A stretch of DNA of 64,000 bases from Bacillus sp. FJAT-45350 (GCF_002335805.1 NZ_NISU01000001.1:1868079-1932078); one strand, 5' to 3'; counted from the stretch's first letter, positions 8,253 to 16,873 are shown. Notes: generated by a model from the sequence alone, not told the origin. Numbers and translations: made by a program.

Positions 8253-9687
8253 CATCGTAAGAATACCATTGTAGTAATTTTTCACTATCAATACTATCAA
8301 TATCCTGAACTTCAAAGGTTTTTCCAGAGATTGAGGCTAATACGGAAACTCTAAACGTAGCTAGCCTTTTCATGCGCTGAATAGGTGATTGGTCTGAATC
8401 CACCGCTTGAATCTTCTTTCTTGATACAATGACAACCGTTTGATTGAGCTTTCGACTTCGTAACCAGACAAATTGGTCAGACTTGCTGAACCCAGCATCT
8501 TTATACTGCCAATAACCTAATAAACTAAAAAGAGGTACAAGGGCAAATAAATATACACCAAATGGCAGTAACCAATAGACAACCGCCAAAACTATTACAG
8601 GAAGAAGAAGGTTTCGAGTCTGATAACGTAACCAAGCACGTTTAGGTACCTTTGTTATTTCTGTTTCAACTGGGTATTCAGGAATAATCTCTCGAAATGC
8701 CTCCTCTATCTCCTCTGCTTTCAACATAGGAAACAAAACAGTAGACATTTGTTCCTCATTCCTTCCTCCACCACCACTCTCAACATAAACAGAAACATAA
8801 CCAAATGGCTGACGGAAAATACTCCTCACAATTCTGATTGCGGTAATTCTATTTGTATGTAACGTCAATTGTCTCTTCTCAAGAAATCCTCTAGATATGA
8901 CAAGCTCATTGTCCTTTTTAGTGATATTAAAATCACTATATTTAAGGACAGTCGCAATAATTGAGATAATCCATGCTATGACAAAGATGATAAAGAGCAA
9001 TATAAAAACAAGAAAATAGCCTCCTCCGTCAAAAACAACAAAGGTACGTTCGTAAAAGCGCTCTGAAACAAATTGCTCTACTTGTGTAAATATTGCAATG
9101 AGTGCTGATAATACAATGCCAACACCACCTGATGTAAGTGCCATATAAATCAATTTCTTTGTCGATAGTTTCCAGAATGCATCCGTTTCCTTCTCTATCG
9201 GAAGAACTGCATCGTCAAGTAATTCCTCATTCTCTTCTTGAGTCTCCGGCCTCTTTAATAACTGTTCTCTGAGCTCCTCGGCTTCTAGCCTCGTTATTGC
9301 AATTAATTGAACTTCCGGCTCTCCACCGCCACCAGCTGTCTCAATTCGTACCTTTACTAATCCAAACATTCTTTGAAGTACACCTGCTACGATATCATAG
9401 CTTTGAATCCGTTCTTTCTGTATCGAACGTTCCCTTTTAATGAAAACCCCTTTACGTATATAGAGCTTCCCGTCACTGAATTGATACCGAAACGTTATCC
9501 AATAGAAAATTCCGTAAATAAAGGCACCTACCAAGAAGATAACCATAAAAATTAATGGCTGAAAAAAACGATTTGGACTCGTACCACCAATGAATAAAGT
9601 AATGAGGATAGGAAAAATAAGTTCTTTTAACAACGATAAAAATGATACAAAAATAGCAAGTGGGTGTAACCTCTTTGAATTAATCAT
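8239..9687 (-). CDS. ydbT: PH-domain membrane protein YdbT
   Basis: This 482-residue multi-pass protein has three bPH2-type domains. Each contains the pattern of a basic beta strand followed by IQ/I-S/D-R-like motifs, as in RSIQKERIQSYDIVAGVLQR, TLHTNRITAIRIVRS and VVIVSRKKIQAVDSDQSPIQR. Hydrophobic pairs lie at residues 12-60, 180-250 and 350-400. Length matches YdbT of B. subtilis, where ydbS and ydbT form an operon induced by envelope stress and contribute to resistance against heterologous antibiotics. Its ATG overlaps the ydbS stop by 8 bases, showing translational coupling. The start has the usual context and no alternative. Confidence 0.85.
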   Translation of the reverse strand: MINSKRLHPLAIFVSFLSLLKELIFPILITLFIGGTSPNRFFQPLIFMVIFLVGAFIYGIFYWITFRYQFSDGKLYIRKGVFIKRERSIQKERIQSYDIVAGVLQRMFGLVKVRIETAGGGGEPEVQLIAITRLEAEELREQLLKRPETQEENEELLDDAVLPIEKETDAFWKLSTKKLIYMALTSGGVGIVLSALIAIFTQVEQFVSERFYERTFVVFDGGGYFLVFILLFIIFVIAWIISIIATVLKYSDFNITKKDNELVISRGFLEKRQLTLHTNRITAIRIVRSIFRQPFGYVSVYVESGGGGRNEEQMSTVLFPMLKAEEIEEAFREIIPEYPVETEITKVPKRAWLRYQTRNLLLPVIVLAVVYWLLPFGVYLFALVPLFSLLGYWQYKDAGFSKSDQFVWLRSRKLNQTVVIVSRKKIQAVDSDQSPIQRMKRLATFRVSVLASISGKTFEVQDIDSIDSEKLLQWYSYDEKKQ

Positions 9688-10159
9688 CCGTATCAGCTTC
9701 CGTCGCTAGTTTTGAAATTTGGTCTCTTAGATTCTCAGCAACTTCTACAGTTAATGCTGGAATTTGATGAACAGTTGCTGCTGTAGAAATCGTTACTGCG
9801 GCTAGTTTGTATTTTCTCATGAGTGGACCATGTTCAGTGTCAACATGTTGTACTCGATTCATCGGTATAAGTGTTCGTCTAACAATTAACACACCATATT
9901 GGATGTCTACTTCCTCATCAAGTACTTCATACCTCCATCTCTTCCACCTTATATGTGGTAGGACAAATACATAAAAGATAAAGAACGTAATATAAAATAG
10001 TATAATCGCCCACAGTCCCCAATTGGGAAGTGGTAAATACCGCGTTAAAAAATAATAACCGACAGGGAGAACAGCTACAAAAAGTGCTTCTATACTCGCT
10101 CTAATTTTCCAAAGTGGTAATGCCTTTCTAGAAATGACTTGACTTGGTACAGGACGCAA
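9680..10159 (-). CDS. ydbS: PH-domain membrane protein YdbS
   Basis: This 159-residue protein, the same length as B. subtilis YdbS, has two transmembrane segments (about residues 25-70) followed by one bPH2 domain containing RRTLIPMNRVQHVDTEHGPLMRKYKL. It starts at TTG (10159), with AAGGTG 9 bases upstream; a nearby ATG is out of frame. It sits first in the ydbST pair and overlaps ydbT. The small sigma region 1.1-like gene precedes it by 18 bases, so all three may be one transcript. Molecular function is not settled in the family. Confidence 0.85.
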   Translation of the reverse strand: MRPVPSQVISRKALPLWKIRASIEALFVAVLPVGYYFLTRYLPLPNWGLWAIILFYITFFIFYVFVLPHIRWKRWRYEVLDEEVDIQYGVLIVRRTLIPMNRVQHVDTEHGPLMRKYKLAAVTISTAATVHQIPALTVEVAENLRDQISKLATEADTDD

Positions 10160-10177
10160 ACATATTCACACCTTCCG

Positions 10178-10384
10178 TTAATCTTCATCAGTAACGTAAA
10201 TCAATTCAACCCCTAATTCTTGAAGTAAAGCTAGTACCTGTTCATTTAATTCATCGTCGTATAGTAATCCAAGTGACTTCACTAGCTCTAGCTCCGTTAA
10301 ATGACCTTTTTCTGCATCTTCAATCAGTTCAACAATATCATCTAATCCTCGTTTTTCTAGCTTATTCAAAATTTCTTCTTTCAT
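10178..10384 (-). CDS. Stand-alone sigma-70 region 1.1-like small protein
   Basis: This is a 68-residue acidic protein. The segment ELIEDAEKGHLTELELVKSL, then a helix and LQELGVELIYVTDED, has the pattern of region 1.1 of primary sigma factors; B. subtilis SigA has a KKRGVLTYEE...EQGVELI layout. Nothing else of a sigma factor follows. The start is ATG 10384 because AAGGAG lies 9 bases upstream; an in-frame GTG/ATG further up has none. Region 1.1 in housekeeping sigma factors is an acidic module that occupies the DNA channel of RNA polymerase, so a free copy could act on transcription. This similarity is by eye and needs a profile search. Confidence 0.65.
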   Translation of the reverse strand: MKEEILNKLEKRGLDDIVELIEDAEKGHLTELELVKSLGLLYDDELNEQVLALLQELGVELIYVTDED

Positions 10385-10470
10385 GGTTACCATCTCCTTC
10401 ACACTTTTTACATGCTTATATATTTATTATTTTACAACATTGAGAGTCTCTTTTAAACAGGAAGCACCCC

Positions 10471-10884
10471 TTATATCAACTCAGATAAGCCTTTTACTAT
10501 TTCGATAAAGGGAGTTTGATCATTGTAATTTCGAACAATCTCGAATTTCTCATTAATAAGAATTGTTGTAGGTACACCCTCACATTGAAACTGATTATAT
10601 ACCTTTGTTCCCTCATCAACTAAGGTCGGAAACTGGTATTCTGCGCCTTCAAGAAATGTATTTGCATCTCGCTCATTACGCTCTCTTCCCGTTACATTTA
10701 TTGTAAGAAACACAAGTTTGTCCTTTGCCATATTCAAATACAACCGATTTTTTTGTTGTAAATCTTGCAATGAATCAGGACACCACGATGTCCAAAACGT
10801 CAACATGATTGATTTACCCTTAAAGCTGCTTAAAGTCACATCTTCATTTGTCCTTATTTCCTTTAATGTAAAGTCTAGTGCCAT
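10471..10884 (-). CDS. Thioredoxin-fold (TlpA/AhpC-like) protein with CPDS active site
   Basis: This 137-residue cytosolic thioredoxin-like protein has FTLKEIRTNEDVTLSSFKGK, then TFWTSWCPDSLQDL with a single active-site cysteine (Cys35-Pro-Asp-Ser38) in place of CxxC, and a cis-proline segment GVPTTILI near residue 105. A second cysteine, Cys101, lies just before that proline. It could therefore be a monothiol protein or use Cys101. The frame runs on upstream to 11034, but the ATG at 10884 has GAGGGGG at the right distance. No signal peptide is present, unlike secreted TlpA/ResA. A 17-bp hairpin ends about 22 bases before the start. Confidence 0.75.
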   Translation of the reverse strand: MALDFTLKEIRTNEDVTLSSFKGKSIMLTFWTSWCPDSLQDLQQKNRLYLNMAKDKLVFLTINVTGRERNERDANTFLEGAEYQFPTLVDEGTKVYNQFQCEGVPTTILINEKFEIVRNYNDQTPFIEIVKGLSELI

Positions 10885-10905
10885 GATGTCCCCCTCTTTA
10901 TGATG

Positions 10906-10946
10906 AGGCCGATGAAAAAGTGTGATTTTCACTTTTTCATCGGCCT
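10906..10946. terminator. Long-stem hairpin upstream of the thioredoxin-like gene
   Basis: A 17-bp perfect stem, AGGCCGATGAAAAAGTG against CACTTTTTCATCGGCCT, lies in the 5' untranslated region of the CPDS protein gene. No T run follows on the minus strand, so it is either a leader structure or a terminator for transcripts entering from the plus side. Confidence 0.6.
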
Positions 10947-10997
10947 TTACGAATCGTCTATATTGGGCTTTTTCAGTGCACTCCTTTATGATGAAAA

Positions 10998-11040
10998 GGG
11001 GTTGTGCCAAAAGGTAAAATTCGACCTTTGGCACACCCCC
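10998..11040. terminator. Long-stem hairpin, GGTTGTGCCAAAAGGT type
   Basis: Arms GGGGTTGTGCCAAAAGGT and ACCTTTGGCACACCCC pair over 16 bp around an 8-base loop. The hairpin lies 121 bases after the bacilliredoxin stop and belongs by its arm sequence to the hairpin family also seen at 13.9, 27.6, 39.3 and 45.6 kb. Confidence 0.6.
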
Positions 11041-11160
11041 TAAGCAATGTGCGAGCCGCTACATTTGTTGAAAGTCCGACTTTAATTTGGTTTCTTAGAG
11101 TCAGACAAGTAACGGATTGAGACATCTCTAATGAAATTTCAACATTTGAGATACCCTCTC

Positions 11161-11595
11161 CTATTTACAATATTTATCGAATCCTTGAAGAATATTATCA
11201 AGAATTTCTTCTCTTTCATATGATTCAATTTCTTCACGTGGAATAAAGTGTACAACTTCTTTACCTTTTAATAATGCCATAGAAGGTGAAGAAGGTGCAT
11301 ACCCATCAAAATAGCTTCTCATTTTTGCGGTAGCTTCCTTATCTTGTCCTGCAAAGACTGTAACCATGTTATCTGGTTTAGCATCATGATTTAATGACGC
11401 AACTGCCGCTGGGCGAGCCAGTCCGGCAGCACAACCACATACAGAGTTAATCACAACAAATGTTGTACCTTCTGCACTCTCCATAAAAGACTCAACCTCT
11501 TCTGCAGTCGTTAATTCCTTATATCCTCCTGCTGTTAGCTCTTCTCTCATCGGTTTTACAACCTGACGCATATAATCATCATAATGCATTGACAT
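11161..11595 (-). CDS. brxA: Bacilliredoxin BrxA (YphP/YqiW family)
   Basis: This 144-residue thioredoxin-fold protein has the family's CGC motif (Cys53-Gly-Cys55, in NSVCGCAAGLARPAA). It also has FAGQDKEATAKMR, APSSPSMALLKGKEVVHFIPR and a C-terminal Cys, closer to YphP (BrxA) than to YqiW (BrxB). By family it removes bacillithiol from mixed disulfides on proteins. The bacillithiol synthesis genes bshA and bshB1 are in the same window at 55.4-57.2 kb, consistent with this thiol being used. It is a single gene with its own ribosome site, and the length is standard. Confidence 0.9.
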   Translation of the reverse strand: MSMHYDDYMRQVVKPMREELTAGGYKELTTAEEVESFMESAEGTTFVVINSVCGCAAGLARPAAVASLNHDAKPDNMVTVFAGQDKEATAKMRSYFDGYAPSSPSMALLKGKEVVHFIPREEIESYEREEILDNILQGFDKYCK

Positions 11596-11720
11596 ATATA
11601 TTTATCCCCTTCCAAATAAACTAGCTTCTAAACGCTATCATACTATAGTTATTGAACAAAAGGCAAAAATAAGAATTGGTGTAATCATTGCTTAGATTAG
11701 CCATAAAAAGAAAACCACTT

Positions 11721-11772
11721 TTTTCATTTGAAATCCTAGCCCATTCTAAGATGGCAATGGCTACGCTCACTG
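11721..11772. repeat. Direct repeat, copy 1
   Basis: It begins TTTTCATTTGAAATCCTAG and contains CCATTCTAAGATGG and GCAATGGCTACGCTCACTG. Copy 2, 147 bases further right, differs only by a few substitutions and a two-base indel. Both copies contain the same two short inverted repeats. Confidence 0.8.
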
Positions 11773-11867
11773 TGCGCTATACTATGAGAAAACCACTCTT
11801 AGTATGACTTAAAAGATAACAGTGGTTCTGTCATTAATTTAATAAATAATAAAAGCAAATTCAGCAT

Positions 11868-11921
11868 TTTTCATTTGAAACATCCTAACCCATTCTAAGG
11901 TGGCAATGGCTTTGCTCATTG
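11868..11921. repeat. Direct repeat, copy 2
   Basis: It begins TTTTCATTTGAAACATCCTA and contains CCATTCTAAGGTGG and the perfect small hairpin GCAATGGCTTTGCTCATTGC. It lies directly before the SLC13 terminator hairpin. Confidence 0.8.
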
Positions 11922-11922
11922 C

Positions 11923-11970
11923 TTAAATCAATAATAAAAAGCAAAAACCGGCTATTTATTATTGATTTAA
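11923..11970 (-). terminator. Terminator of the SLC13 carrier gene
   Basis: TTAAATCAATAATAAA pairs over 16 bp with TTTATTATTGATTTAA around a loop with a T run on the minus strand. The arm includes the SLC13 stop codon. Confidence 0.7.
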
Positions 11971-13820
11971 AACGGGAAGAAGTATGGGATGGCGAACATC
12001 ATTACGATGAACAAAACAATTTGTAGTGGTACACCTATTTTTACAAAATCAATAAACTTATACCCTCCTGCAGTCATTACTAATGCATTTGTTGGTGAAG
12101 CGACAGGAGTAGCAAATGCCATACTTGCCGCTACTGATACTGCTAATAATAGTGGATAAGGACTGACACCCATTCCTATAGCAGCCGTAATTGCAATCGG
12201 TGCAAATAAGACTGCGGTAGCTGTATTACTAATAAACTGACTAAAAAACATAGTCGAAAAATAAAAGCCTGCCATAACAGCTATTGGACCATATCCTCCT
12301 AATGAATTAACAAGAGTATCAGCTATTAGCTTTACACCACCAGTTTGTTCAAGTGCTGTTGCCATAGGAAGCATTGCCCCTATCAAGATTACACTTTCCC
12401 AATTGATCCTACCATAGGCATCATCCATATTGCGCAAACATCCCGTAATCACCATTAATACTGCTGCAATAATGACGGCTGTTACAGCTGCAACAATTTC
12501 AAAGGTCATCAGGGTAAGCATAAACAACATAATCGCACCTGCAATTGGTGCCTTTCCACTAGCTGCTGCCATACTAGCATGCTCGTGTGGTTGACCAACT
12601 ACTACTACATCACGGGTTTCCTTAGCAAGTAATTCAATATCCGTCCATGCCCCTTGAACTAATAGTGCATCTCCGAAACGGAGCTTTTTTTCTGACATAT
12701 CTTTGAGTAGATAATCCCCTTTACGATTAATACCAACAATATTTAAGTTGTATTTTTCACGAAATCCTAATGAAGAAACTGATTCATTAATTAATGAGGA
12801 ATGTGGAGTAAGCAAAACTTCTGCTATGCCTAATTCTCTTGATATTAATTTTGTAGCATCTGTTGATTTATCAGTAACAATTTTTAACCCTAAGTCAATA
12901 CACAGTTTATCAACTAAAGCATGCGCCCCTTGTATGTAAAGATAATCATGTTCTTGTAAAATACTTGTCGGCCCAGCCATTTCAAGATACCTCATTGGCA
13001 AAAGCTTAGAACCATCCTTCGATTTCCTCTCAATCTTAAGCACAGCAAGATTATATAGAGAAGGTAACCTTAAATCCGATAGCATTTTACCGACTACAGG
13101 TGAACCTTGTAAAACTTTGACTGTATACAGTTTATCTGTAATTTTATAATCATTCACTAGTTCCTTTGGAGAGGTTTCCTCATCTTGCTTTTGTTTCTTT
13201 TTCATATCTTGCTTAGGCAATAAAACTCTTCCAAATGTCATTAGAAAGATAATTCCTGTAACTAAAGCAACAATACCAATTGGTGTAAAATCAAAAAATG
13301 ACAAACGCTCATAGCCAAAATCATGAAGTGTTTGACTGACAATTAAGTTCGGAGGTGTTCCAATTAACGTAAGTACACCACCTAAACTACTTGCAAATGC
13401 TAATGGTATTAAAAATTTAGCAGGGCTTGTATTCATTTTTAACGCTAAACTAACGACAACTGGTAATAGTACAGCAACTGTACCTGTGTTACTCATAAAA
13501 GCACTTAATATCCCTACAATAACCATAAGCATAAATAAAAGCTTTACTTCACTATCTCCAGAAGCCTTCATTAATACATTCCCAGCCATTTCTGCCAAAC
13601 CTGAGCGGAAAATTCCTCCACCAACAATAAACAAACCTGCAATCATGATAACAACAGAATTTGAAAATCCAGCTAACGCATCTCCAATTGAAATAATCCC
13701 TGTCAATACTAGAGCTAATAAAGATAATAAAGCAACCAAGTCAGAACGAATTCTACCAACCATAAATAATGCTGTCGTTACTAACAAGATAATAAATGTA
13801 AGAAGTAATTCAGTTTCCAA
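11967..13820 (-). CDS. SLC13/ArsB-type carrier with two TrkA-C (RCK_C) domains
   Basis: This is a 617-residue membrane carrier. About ten to twelve hydrophobic helices are split by a cytosolic insert (about residues 205-405) with two RCK_C-like units (GSPVVGKMLSDLRLPSLYNL, and SSLGFREKYNLNIVGINR with DALLVQG). Signature repeats SNTGTVAVLLPVVV and ISNTATAVLFAPIAI, plus IGTPPNLIVSQ, match the divalent anion:sodium symporter family. Likely substrates are sulfate, dicarboxylates or similar anions, not decidable here. The start is probably TTG 13820, with GAGGTGG six bases upstream; another TTG lies five codons earlier. A hairpin separates it from the upstream aminotransferase gene. Confidence 0.85.
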   Translation of the reverse strand: METELLLTFIILLVTTALFMVGRIRSDLVALLSLLALVLTGIISIGDALAGFSNSVVIMIAGLFIVGGGIFRSGLAEMAGNVLMKASGDSEVKLLFMLMVIVGILSAFMSNTGTVAVLLPVVVSLALKMNTSPAKFLIPLAFASSLGGVLTLIGTPPNLIVSQTLHDFGYERLSFFDFTPIGIVALVTGIIFLMTFGRVLLPKQDMKKKQKQDEETSPKELVNDYKITDKLYTVKVLQGSPVVGKMLSDLRLPSLYNLAVLKIERKSKDGSKLLPMRYLEMAGPTSILQEHDYLYIQGAHALVDKLCIDLGLKIVTDKSTDATKLISRELGIAEVLLTPHSSLINESVSSLGFREKYNLNIVGINRKGDYLLKDMSEKKLRFGDALLVQGAWTDIELLAKETRDVVVVGQPHEHASMAAASGKAPIAGAIMLFMLTLMTFEIVAAVTAVIIAAVLMVITGCLRNMDDAYGRINWESVILIGAMLPMATALEQTGGVKLIADTLVNSLGGYGPIAVMAGFYFSTMFFSQFISNTATAVLFAPIAITAAIGMGVSPYPLLLAVSVAASMAFATPVASPTNALVMTAGGYKFIDFVKIGVPLQIVLFIVMMFAIPYFFPF

Positions 13821-13854
13821 ATAAGTCCACCTCAAAATAAATATATAGTGGGAA

Positions 13855-13897
13855 AAAGGTTATCCCAAAAGATAGATTACCTTATGGGACAACCTTT
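13855..13897. terminator. Long-stem hairpin terminator
   Basis: AAAGGTTATCCCAAAAG pairs with CCTTATGGGACAACCTTT around a short loop. It lies between the aminotransferase stop and the SLC13 start and shares arm sequence with the other long-stem hairpins of the window. Confidence 0.7.
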
Positions 13898-13932
13898 ATG
13901 CTCTAAATAGAAATTTCTCACTATTTTTTACT

Positions 13933-15117
13933 TTATACGTATGATTTTGTCTTTAACGTTTGATTCGCTGCTGCAAGTGCAGCTCCTGGCTGAAACTTAA
14001 ATCCTTGTTCTTGTAGTACATCTTCAAGTGCAGCTAGCGCAAGACTTACTCGATTTTGTTGTGCATTATACCCCATCAAGCCGATTCTCCACACTTTTCC
14101 TTTCAATTCTCCTAAGCCGCCACCAATTTCAAGACCATATTTTTCAAGTAATCGTTTACGAACTGCCACATCATCTACTCCATCTGGAATACAAACAGAT
14201 GTTAATTGGTGTAAGCGATACTCCTTATCTACTAATAGAGACAGGCCCATTGCCTCTAACCCATTATGAAGAGCTTCTCCATAAAGCTTATGACGATTAA
14301 AGACATTTTCAACTCCTTCGTCAACAATCATTCTTAACGATTCACGTATTGAGTAGACCATCGTAATTGGAGCTGTATGGTGATACGAACGCTCATCCCC
14401 CCAATACCCTTGAATCATTGATAAATCTAAGTACCAACTTTGAACTTTTGTTTTACGATTCATAATTACATCAACAGCACGACTACTCATTGTTACAGGA
14501 GCAAGTCCTGGAGGTGCACTTAAACATTTTTGAGTTCCACTATAAGCCGCATCCACCTTATTAGCATCAATATCAGTTGGACAACCACCTAAAGATGTAA
14601 CCATATCACAAACAAATAAAGCATCATAATTATGTACAATTTTGCTAATTTCCGCTAATGGCTGACGAACACCTGTAGATGTTTCTGCATGAACAACAGC
14701 AACAAGCTTAGTATCAGTGTTTTCTTTTAAAGCTTCTTCAATTGCACTAGCAGGAATAATTTCTCCCCAAGGAGCTCTTACTTCAATAACTGTTGCCCCA
14801 CAACGACCAGCTACGTCCGCCATTCTCATACCAAATAATCCATTAACCCCGACAATAACCTTGTCACCTGGCTCTACTAAATTAACAAATAACGTTTCCA
14901 TACCCGCACTACCTGTTCCACTCATTGGAATAGTTAATTGGTTATCCGTTTGGTACACTTCACGTAATAACCCCATTGTTTCATTCATCAGCTCTAAAAA
15001 AGCAGGATCTAAATGACCTAATAACGGTGTAGACATCGCCTTTAATACTCGTGGGTGAACATCGCTCGGACCTGGACCCATTAATACTCTTTCTGGTGGT
15101 GTTAACTCTTTTACCAT
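13933..15117 (-). CDS. Class V aminotransferase (alanine/serine-glyoxylate or ureidoglycine-glyoxylate type)
   Basis: This 394-residue PLP enzyme has MGPGPSDVHPRVL at the N-terminus, SGTGSAGMET, VCDMVTSLGG and the PLP-lysine segment SGTQKCLSAPPG. It fits the alanine-glyoxylate aminotransferase family, which includes B. subtilis PucG. No purine catabolism genes are adjacent, so PucG function is not supported by context and no symbol is given. The start is ATG 15117, with AGGGAGAG upstream; the frame is open to 15183 without a better site. The SLC13 carrier lies downstream on the same strand, with a terminator-like hairpin between them. Confidence 0.85.
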   Translation of the reverse strand: MVKELTPPERVLMGPGPSDVHPRVLKAMSTPLLGHLDPAFLELMNETMGLLREVYQTDNQLTIPMSGTGSAGMETLFVNLVEPGDKVIVGVNGLFGMRMADVAGRCGATVIEVRAPWGEIIPASAIEEALKENTDTKLVAVVHAETSTGVRQPLAEISKIVHNYDALFVCDMVTSLGGCPTDIDANKVDAAYSGTQKCLSAPPGLAPVTMSSRAVDVIMNRKTKVQSWYLDLSMIQGYWGDERSYHHTAPITMVYSIRESLRMIVDEGVENVFNRHKLYGEALHNGLEAMGLSLLVDKEYRLHQLTSVCIPDGVDDVAVRKRLLEKYGLEIGGGLGELKGKVWRIGLMGYNAQQNRVSLALAALEDVLQEQGFKFQPGAALAAANQTLKTKSYV

Positions 15118-15305
15118 GTAATTCACTCTCCCTAAAATATTTTCTACATAAAAATTTCCATAACTACTGTTAGAATTCCACAAAAACAGAAAAAATCCTG
15201 TTTTTCTACAATTACATTTTCTTTAATTTTGTTTATAGAATATTGAATTTTGCTAACTATATCTATTCTATTTATTTAGCACAAACAATTGCCCAATAAA
15301 CCAAA

Positions 15306-15345
15306 ATAAAGACGTTAATGATATTATCCTCATCAACGACTTTAT
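15306..15345 (-). terminator. Terminator of the AEC carrier gene
   Basis: AAAGACGTTAATGA pairs with TCATCAACGACTTT with two mismatches. On the minus strand it is followed by TTTATTTTGG just after the AEC gene. Confidence 0.6.
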
Positions 15346-15359
15346 AGTTTAATTCAATT

Positions 15360-16262
15360 TTATTGTAGAACTGTTAATAAGAGTGTTATCGTAAGAACAC
15401 TTATCGCAGTAGTTACGAGTGTGATACTAGAAACTAATTTAGGCTCGGAATTAAATTGGACTGCATACATCGTCGTGGTCGCTGCAGCCGGCATAGCAGC
15501 TGAGACAATTAATACATTTACTAATACTGGGTCCAATTCAAACGGTGATAAAAGTATAATAATAAATGCTAATATAGGAGAAATCACTAGCCTTGTTACC
15601 GTACCATACGTAATCTTACCCCAATCAAAACCACTCCATTTAATCTCTGCTAGCTGCATCCCTAAGATCAACATAACCGTAGGAATTGTAGCAGCTGCAA
15701 CTAAATCAATTGCACTCATAAAGTTCGCTGGTACAGAGACTGAAGTGAGGTTCATAAATAAAGCAACAATTACGGCATAAGTAGCAGGCATTTTCAAAAC
15801 AGATTTGAAGGCATAGGATACAGAAGCTTGCCCTCTTGCCGCATAATAAATTCCGTAAAAATTCATAATAATTGCCTGTAAAACCATGAAAGAAATCGAA
15901 TACGCAAATCCTAATTCTCCATAGGCAAATAATATAATTGGTGCCCCGTAATTTCCTGAATTCATAAATGCCGTACTTAAGATTAATCCACTTTCAGTTG
16001 ACTGGTCATATTTCTTTATTTTTACATACAATTTGTTAATAAATATAATTCCATAAAGAAGGACCATTGAAAAGATAACCATATACAAATAGTTAAAATC
16101 TAAGACTGCATCATAAAACACATTAAAAATTAAACAGGGGGTCATTATATATATCGCTACTGTTGATATTGACTTAATGTCCATTCTCTTCCACTTTTGG
16201 ACAACATACCCGACGACAAATATTAAAATTACTGGTAAAACTACATCTATAAATATACCCAT
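15360..16262 (-). CDS. AEC-family (auxin efflux carrier-type) permease
   Basis: This is a 300-residue membrane protein with about ten hydrophobic segments in two halves. It has a conserved N-terminal motif VLPVILIFVVGYVVQKW, the family signature NSGNYGAPI near residue 105 and the second-half equivalent MPAAATTTMYA. Bacterial AEC members carry malate, malonate, lactate or similar organic acids, and the substrate cannot be told here. The start is set at the ATG at 16262, with GAAGGA 8 bases upstream; the ATG nine bases earlier lies inside that site. The isochorismatase-like gene lies 75 bases upstream on the same strand. Confidence 0.85.
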   Translation of the reverse strand: MGIFIDVVLPVILIFVVGYVVQKWKRMDIKSISTVAIYIMTPCLIFNVFYDAVLDFNYLYMVIFSMVLLYGIIFINKLYVKIKKYDQSTESGLILSTAFMNSGNYGAPIILFAYGELGFAYSISFMVLQAIIMNFYGIYYAARGQASVSYAFKSVLKMPATYAVIVALFMNLTSVSVPANFMSAIDLVAAATIPTVMLILGMQLAEIKWSGFDWGKITYGTVTRLVISPILAFIIILLSPFELDPVLVNVLIVSAAMPAAATTTMYAVQFNSEPKLVSSITLVTTAISVLTITLLLTVLQ

Positions 16263-16336
16263 AAACGTCATCCTTCTATTTTGTTGTGTATTTTTCTATA
16301 CTCAATACGACTTCATTTATTGAATGACGTATTAAA

Positions 16337-16873
16337 CTATTTTAGTAATTTAATAATATCTTTAAATATTTTTCCTTCCGCTACTTTCATCAATTCGAAT
16401 AAGCACATTTCCGTACTAGTTATCTTCGCTCCACCATCTTGCATTCTTTGTAAGCCAATTTGCTTATTTTCATAGACTCTAGAAGAAACCGCGTCACTTA
16501 CTACCTCAACAGCAAAATTATTCTCTAACAAGCCCATAACCGTTTGATATACACAGACATGAGCTTCCATTCCGACAATAAGCAACTGTTTTCTATTTAA
16601 AGCTTGAACCGAATCGATAAATTGTTGATTTAGACATGCTCCAAAGCTTATTTTTTCAATCGGTTCTTCTTCTAATAAACTAGCTACCTCAGGTATTGTT
16701 TTTCCTAACCCTTTCGGATACTGCTCTAATACGATTATAGGTAAGTTCATAGCTCTTGCACCTTGAATCATAATCTGTACGTTTTTAATAAATTTTTCTT
16801 TGTCATGCATCATATGCGCTAATTTACCTTGAACGTCAATAACAACTAAAGCAGTATTCACCTTAATTAACAT
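16337..16873 (-). CDS. Isochorismatase-family cysteine hydrolase
   Basis: This 178-residue cytosolic protein has the catalytic triad of the family: Asp in LVVIDVQGKL (near residue 13), Lys in QYPKGLG and Cys in IVGMEAHVCVYQTV, with the expected cis-peptide segment before the cysteine. The length is typical of the YcaC/YecD-like subgroup, which includes nicotinamidases, carbamoyl hydrolases and many proteins of unknown substrate. It lacks the siderophore-cluster context of a true isochorismatase. Its ATG has a GGGGGTTG-type site. The AEC permease follows on the same strand, so the pair may be co-expressed. Confidence 0.85.
   Translation of the reverse strand: MLIKVNTALVVIDVQGKLAHMMHDKEKFIKNVQIMIQGARAMNLPIIVLEQYPKGLGKTIPEVASLLEEEPIEKISFGACLNQQFIDSVQALNRKQLLIVGMEAHVCVYQTVMGLLENNFAVEVVSDAVSSRVYENKQIGLQRMQDGGAKITSTEMCLFELMKVAEGKIFKDIIKLLK

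Larger units (their letters stand above)
11596..11966. other. 371-base gap with two structured direct repeats
   Basis: No open frame with a ribosome site was found. The gap holds two imperfect copies of a roughly 52-base repeat, an ACCACT...AGTGGT dyad (about 11791-11826) between them, and a 16-bp hairpin at the SLC13 stop codon. It may contain a small structured RNA or only decayed repeat sequence. Confidence 0.5.

Noticed and set aside
13933-15117. Assignment of the class V aminotransferase as PucG
   Set aside because: The family fits, but no purine-degradation genes are nearby, and alanine- or serine-glyoxylate activity is equally possible.
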